From: Mesorhizobium sp. B2-4-15
GTDB taxonomy: Bacteria > Pseudomonadota > Alphaproteobacteria > Rhizobiales > Rhizobiaceae
Assembly: GCF_006658505.1 (NCBI RefSeq)
Contig: NZ_VFUZ01000029.1
Coordinates: 1-61,854 of the forward strand
Length of the DNA stretch: 61,854 bases
Direction: 5' to 3'
The notes below the pieces were generated by a model that saw only the letters and a program-made list of their open reading frames with translations, was not told where the DNA came from and did not search any database. Each line of letters opens with the position of its first letter. Position 1 is the stretch's first letter. The translations under genes were made by a program, and so were the position numbers. This document shows positions 58,724 to 61,854 of this stretch, piece by piece.

Positions 58724-59713
58724 TCAGCGATCGATTCTCGCCTGCTGTTGCGGGGAATAGCGCTCTCCCTGCACGGCAATCGCCGAAACCGCGCTCTCGA
58801 TGTTGGCAAGATCGCCCGCCGTCAGCGCGACAGCGGATGATCCGATGTTCTCCTCGAGGCGACTGAGCTTGGTCGTCCCGGGGATCGGGACGATCCACGG
58901 TTTCCGCGCCAGCAACCAGGCAAGCGCGACCTGTGCCGGGGTCACCTTCTTCTCGGCCGCGATCGCGGCGATAGCATCGACCAGTGCCTGATTTGCCTTC
59001 CTGGCCTCCTCCGCGAACCGCGGGACGGTGTTGCGGAAATCGCTGCTGTCGAACCTCGTATTGGCGTCTATGGCGCCGGTCAGGAACCCCTTGCCCAAGG
59101 GGCTGAAGGGCACGAAGCCGATGCCCAGTTCTTCGAGGACAGGCAGGATCGCCTCCTCGGGTTCGCGCCACCACAGCGAGTACTCGCTTTGAAGCGCGGC
59201 GACCGGCTGCACCTCATGGGCACGACGGATGGTGCGCACGCCCGCCTCGGAGAGGCCGAAATGCTTCACCTTGCCTTGGCTGATCAGGTCCTTCACCGTG
59301 CCCGCCACCTCTTCGATCGGCACGACCGGATCGACGCGGTGCTGATAGAGGAGATCGATGCGGTCGGTCCTCAGCCGCTTGAGCGAAGCCTCGACGACGT
59401 CGCAAATATGCTGCGGCCGGCTGTCCATGCCTTCATGTCCGGTCGTGCCGGCGATGTCGATGCCGAATTTGGTGGCGATCACCACCTGGTCGCGGATTGG
59501 CTGAAGCGCCTCACCGACGACCTCCTCGTTCTTGAACGGCCCATAGACCTCCGCGGTGTCGAAAAAGGTGATACCGCGCTCGAACGCGGAGCGGATCAGA
59601 CGGACGGCATCCGGCGTCTCCATCGGCTGCCCGTATGACTGGCTCATGCCCATGCAGCCGAGCCCGATGGCCGAAACTTCCAGGCCGCCGGTTCCAAGTA
59701 TGCGTTTTTGCAT
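58724..59713 (-). CDS. Aldo/keto reductase
   Basis: A 329-residue AKR: LGTGGLEVSAIGLGCMGMSQ near 5, catalytic Asp and Tyr in FFDTAEVYGPFKNEE near 49, Lys in VVIATKFGIDI near 76, His in LLYQHRVDP near 119 and the NADP loop IPGTTKLSRLEENIGS near 275. The ATG at 59713 is seven bases after GGAG. The cupin gene lies 16 bases upstream on the same strand, so they form one operon, controlled by the divergent LysR gene. Confidence 0.9.
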   Translation of the reverse strand: MQKRILGTGGLEVSAIGLGCMGMSQSYGQPMETPDAVRLIRSAFERGITFFDTAEVYGPFKNEEVVGEALQPIRDQVVIATKFGIDIAGTTGHEGMDSRPQHICDVVEASLKRLRTDRIDLLYQHRVDPVVPIEEVAGTVKDLISQGKVKHFGLSEAGVRTIRRAHEVQPVAALQSEYSLWWREPEEAILPVLEELGIGFVPFSPLGKGFLTGAIDANTRFDSSDFRNTVPRFAEEARKANQALVDAIAAIAAEKKVTPAQVALAWLLARKPWIVPIPGTTKLSRLEENIGSSAVALTAGDLANIESAVSAIAVQGERYSPQQQARIDR

Positions 59714-59729
59714 TGTCATTCTCCTTTGC

Positions 59730-60125
59730 TCAGCCCTGGTACTGCGCGTCGCTGACATGCTCCATCCAGTCGACGGCCTTGCCGTCGAGGGATTCCTGGA
59801 CGGCGATATGGGTCATCGCGGTGGTGGGCGCCGCGCCATGCCAATGCTTCTCGCCCGGCTCGAAGCGAACCACGTCGCCCGGCCGGATTTCCTCGATCGG
59901 ACCGCCTTCGCGCTGCGCACGGCCGCAGCCGGCGGTGACGATCAGGATCTGGCCGAGCGGATGAGTGTGCCATGCCGTGCGCGCGCCAGGCTCGAAAGTG
60001 ACGGCATTGCCAGCCGCGCAGGACGGCGCGACGACTTGAAACAGCGGGTCGATGCGCACCGTGCCGGTGAACCAGTCGTCAGGGCCCTTGCCGGAGGCTT
60101 GCGAGCCGCTTCGCTTGATATACAT
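59730..60125 (-). CDS. Cupin-domain protein
   Basis: A 131-residue single cupin: motif 1 GARTAWHTHPLGQILIVTAG near 48 (two His plus Gln/Glu), motif 2 PGDVVRFEPGEKHWHGAA near 80. It resembles the small cupins often linked with carboxymuconolactone-decarboxylase-like or reductase genes. The ATG at 60125 precedes YIKRSGSQ. It is the first gene of the cupin-reductase operon. Confidence 0.87.
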   Translation of the reverse strand: MYIKRSGSQASGKGPDDWFTGTVRIDPLFQVVAPSCAAGNAVTFEPGARTAWHTHPLGQILIVTAGCGRAQREGGPIEEIRPGDVVRFEPGEKHWHGAAPTTAMTHIAVQESLDGKAVDWMEHVSDAQYQG

Positions 60126-60246
60126 TTCTTGGTCCTTCCTTGTGCCGGGCAATCCCAACACCGGCTTTGGTGATGCCTATTTAGGGCCTGCGATTAAACT
60201 GGATTAGCTGTTATATCCGGCATGTACTTATGAAAAATGCTCATCA

Positions 60247-61140
60247 ATGCCGCGAGACAATCTGAACGAACTGACCGCTTTCCTTGCCGTCGCGCGGGAA
60301 AGGAGCTTCACCAGGGCGGCGGCCAAGCTCGGCGTTTCGCAGTCCGCGCTCAGCCACACGGTGCGCGCGCTGGAGGAGCGGCTGGGCTTGCGGCTTCTCA
60401 CCCGGACCACGCGCAGCGTCTCGCCGACCGATGCCGGCGAGCGCCTGGCCCGCACCGTCGGCCCAAGGCTCGACGAGATCGAGATGGAACTCGCCGCCCT
60501 GAGCGCGTTGCGCGAAAAGCCGGCCGGCACCATCCGCATCACCGCTGGCGAGCATTCCGCCGACACGATCCTGTGGCCGGCCCTGGCAAAATTCCTGCCC
60601 GACTATCCCGACATCAAGGTGGAGATCATCGTCGACTACGGCCTGACCGACATCGTCGCCGAGCGCTATGACGCCGGCGTGCGGCTGGGCGAGCAGGTGG
60701 CGCACGACATGATCGCGGTGCGCATAAGCCCCGACATGCGCATGGCGGTGGTTGGATCGCCGGCGTATTTCGCCAACCGGCCGAAGCCGCGCGCGCCGCA
60801 GGACCTGACCGCCCACAATTGCATCAATCTGCGGCTGCCGACCTATGGCGGGCTCTATGCCTGGGAATTCGAAAAGGCCGGACGCGAACTGAAGGTGCGC
60901 GTCGAGGGCCAGTTGGTGTTCAACACGGCCGGGCTGCGCATGAATGCGGTGCTGGCCGGCTTCGGCCTTGCCTATCTGCCCGAGGACCAGGTGACGGCGC
61001 AACTGGCCGACGGCCGGCTGGTGCGAGTGCTGGCCGACTGGTGCCCGCCCTTCCCGGGCTACCATCTCTACTACCCCAGCCGCCGCCAGGCGACGCCGGC
61101 CTTTTCGCTGCTGGTCGACGCACTGCGGTACAGGGGCTAG
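60247..61140 (+). CDS. LysR-family regulator
   Basis: A 297-residue LTTR with an N-terminal HTH (LNELTAFLAVARERSFTRAA, then SQSALSHTVRALEERLGLRL) and a substrate-binding-like effector domain. It diverges from the cupin/aldo-keto reductase operon, its likely target. This duplicates the LysR-AKR arrangement seen at 46516-48397, though the two pairs are not close in sequence. Confidence 0.9.
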   Translation: MPRDNLNELTAFLAVARERSFTRAAAKLGVSQSALSHTVRALEERLGLRLLTRTTRSVSPTDAGERLARTVGPRLDEIEMELAALSALREKPAGTIRITAGEHSADTILWPALAKFLPDYPDIKVEIIVDYGLTDIVAERYDAGVRLGEQVAHDMIAVRISPDMRMAVVGSPAYFANRPKPRAPQDLTAHNCINLRLPTYGGLYAWEFEKAGRELKVRVEGQLVFNTAGLRMNAVLAGFGLAYLPEDQVTAQLADGRLVRVLADWCPPFPGYHLYYPSRRQATPAFSLLVDALRYRG

Positions 61141-61227
61141 CCGCAGCCCATCTGGACTGCACCCGTGGTCGTTCTATCTTCCTATCTTCCTGGCGTAACG
61201 TGATCAGACGAATCCGGAGCCATCACC

Positions 61228-61605
61228 GTGACCGAAACCGATCTCTATCGAGGCTACATCGACTGCCTCAACAATCAGGACTGGCAAAGCCTGCATCGCT
61301 TCGTCCACGACGAGGTGCACTACAATGGCGACCGGGTCGGGCTGTCAGGGTACCGCGACATGCTGGAGCGGGATTTTCGGGACATTCCGGACCTCTATTT
61401 CGACGTCCAGCTCATGATCTCCGAGCCGCCGTTCATAGCCAGCCGCCTCCAATTCAACTGCACCCCGAAGGGAACCTTCTTCGGCCTGCCCATCAACGGC
61501 AAGAAGGTCTCCTTCAGCGAGAACGTCTTCTATGAATTCCTTAACGACCGCATCAGGAACGTCTGGTCGGTCATCGACAAGGCGGCCATCGAAGCGCAGC
61601 TCTAG
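61228..61605 (+). CDS. SnoaL-like (ester cyclase/NTF2-fold) protein
   Basis: A 125-residue protein with the SnoaL pattern: YRGYIDCLNNQDWQSLHRFV near 7, HDEVHYNGDRVGLSGYRDML near 27, FRDIPDLYFDVQLMIS near 50 and a final FSENVFYEFLNDRI with a conserved Phe/Glu core. These NTF2-fold proteins bind or cyclise small hydrophobic compounds. The start is a GTG at 61228. It follows the LysR gene on the same strand after 87 bases. Confidence 0.8.
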   Translation: MTETDLYRGYIDCLNNQDWQSLHRFVHDEVHYNGDRVGLSGYRDMLERDFRDIPDLYFDVQLMISEPPFIASRLQFNCTPKGTFFGLPINGKKVSFSENVFYEFLNDRIRNVWSVIDKAAIEAQL

Positions 61606-61638
61606 TCTCGGCCTGTTCGCCCTAGATCCGGAGCATTA

Positions 61639-61820
61639 GCGCCGCCCCTCATCGCCCTGCCGGGCACTTCTCCCCGTATATTGACGGGGAGAAGGGCGCT
61701 CTCATCGGCGATTTCGCCAACCATCAGTGTTGCAGGAAGGGCGCCGAGGTCGTGGCCAGTTTCCTTCTCCCCGTTCCTATACGGGGAGAAGGTGCCGGCA
61801 GGCGGATGAGGGGCCGCGCC
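61639..61820 (+). repeat. MITE-like element copy B
   Basis: A 182-bp element of the same structure and orientation as copy A, with CATCGGCGATTTCGCCAACC and GTTGCAGGAAGGGCGCC in the centre and hairpins CTTCTCCCCG/CGGGGAGAAG in each arm. It fills most of the window's last 250 bases, where no gene is seen. Confidence 0.8.
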
Positions 61821-61854
61821 AGCCCTGGCTATTGCCAAGATCGTTCGGAAAAAT

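Overview
The window reads as chromosome of a high-GC alphaproteobacterium of the order Hyphomicrobiales, most likely Mesorhizobium or a close relative. The signs are an arsR-aqpS-arsC arsenic operon of the Sinorhizobium type, a GcrA-family regulator, DUF982 proteins, LexA- and RpoN-type sites of the alphaproteobacterial kind, and many short hairpin repeats of the sort common in rhizobia. No tRNA, rRNA or CRISPR array was seen.

Layout. 1-6.6 kb is the end of a polysaccharide locus: a VpsF/ligase-like membrane protein, a Wzz-type chain-length protein with a degenerate kinase domain, a GINT1-like glycosyltransferase behind a sigma-54 promoter, and an FAD-dependent oxidoreductase. 6.8-12.1 kb holds the most unusual feature: four 29-31 residue peptides that share a lasso/RiPP-like leader (KKxYxKPxLxKRxxLS) but differ in their tails. 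Each has a TTGACA box 59-61 nt before its start codon. They are interspersed with a D-2-hydroxyacid dehydrogenase homologue and a membrane patatin. 12.3-16.2 kb has two regulators and an acyltransferase-SGNH protein whose reading frame carries two in-frame copies of a palindromic repeat. 16.2-21.5 kb is a defence island: an HNH nuclease diverging from one tightly packed operon of vsr, a C5 cytosine methylase, an Eco29kI-type GIY-YIG endonuclease, an FRG-domain protein and a DUF262 protein. 22-28 kb is a phage-derived regulatory module (S24 repressor, GcrA paralogue, DUF1376-like protein, DUF982 pair, SOS-boxed zinc protein) with a shared 17-bp site before two of its genes.

28-42 kb has a ribose-type ABC importer, hicAB with a damaged hicA start, several stand-alone enzymes and regulators, and a nucleoside-related group (IclR, adenosylhomocysteinase-like protein, SSS transporter, cytidine deaminase). 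42-46 kb is the ars operon and a PAS-GGDEF cyclase. 46.5-61.6 kb is ordinary accessory metabolism: two LysR/aldo-keto reductase pairs, a pseudouridine synthase, VOC, USP, a TPR protein, a RES-Xre toxin-antitoxin pair, an aldehyde dehydrogenase and a SnoaL-like protein.

Several families of mobile-looking hairpin elements are scattered through the window, in places inside operons or coding regions. Two junctions (cdd/arsC near 41.6 and 42.9 kb, and a phage gene 3' end near 21.6 and 22.2 kb) carry partial duplications that mark past insertions.
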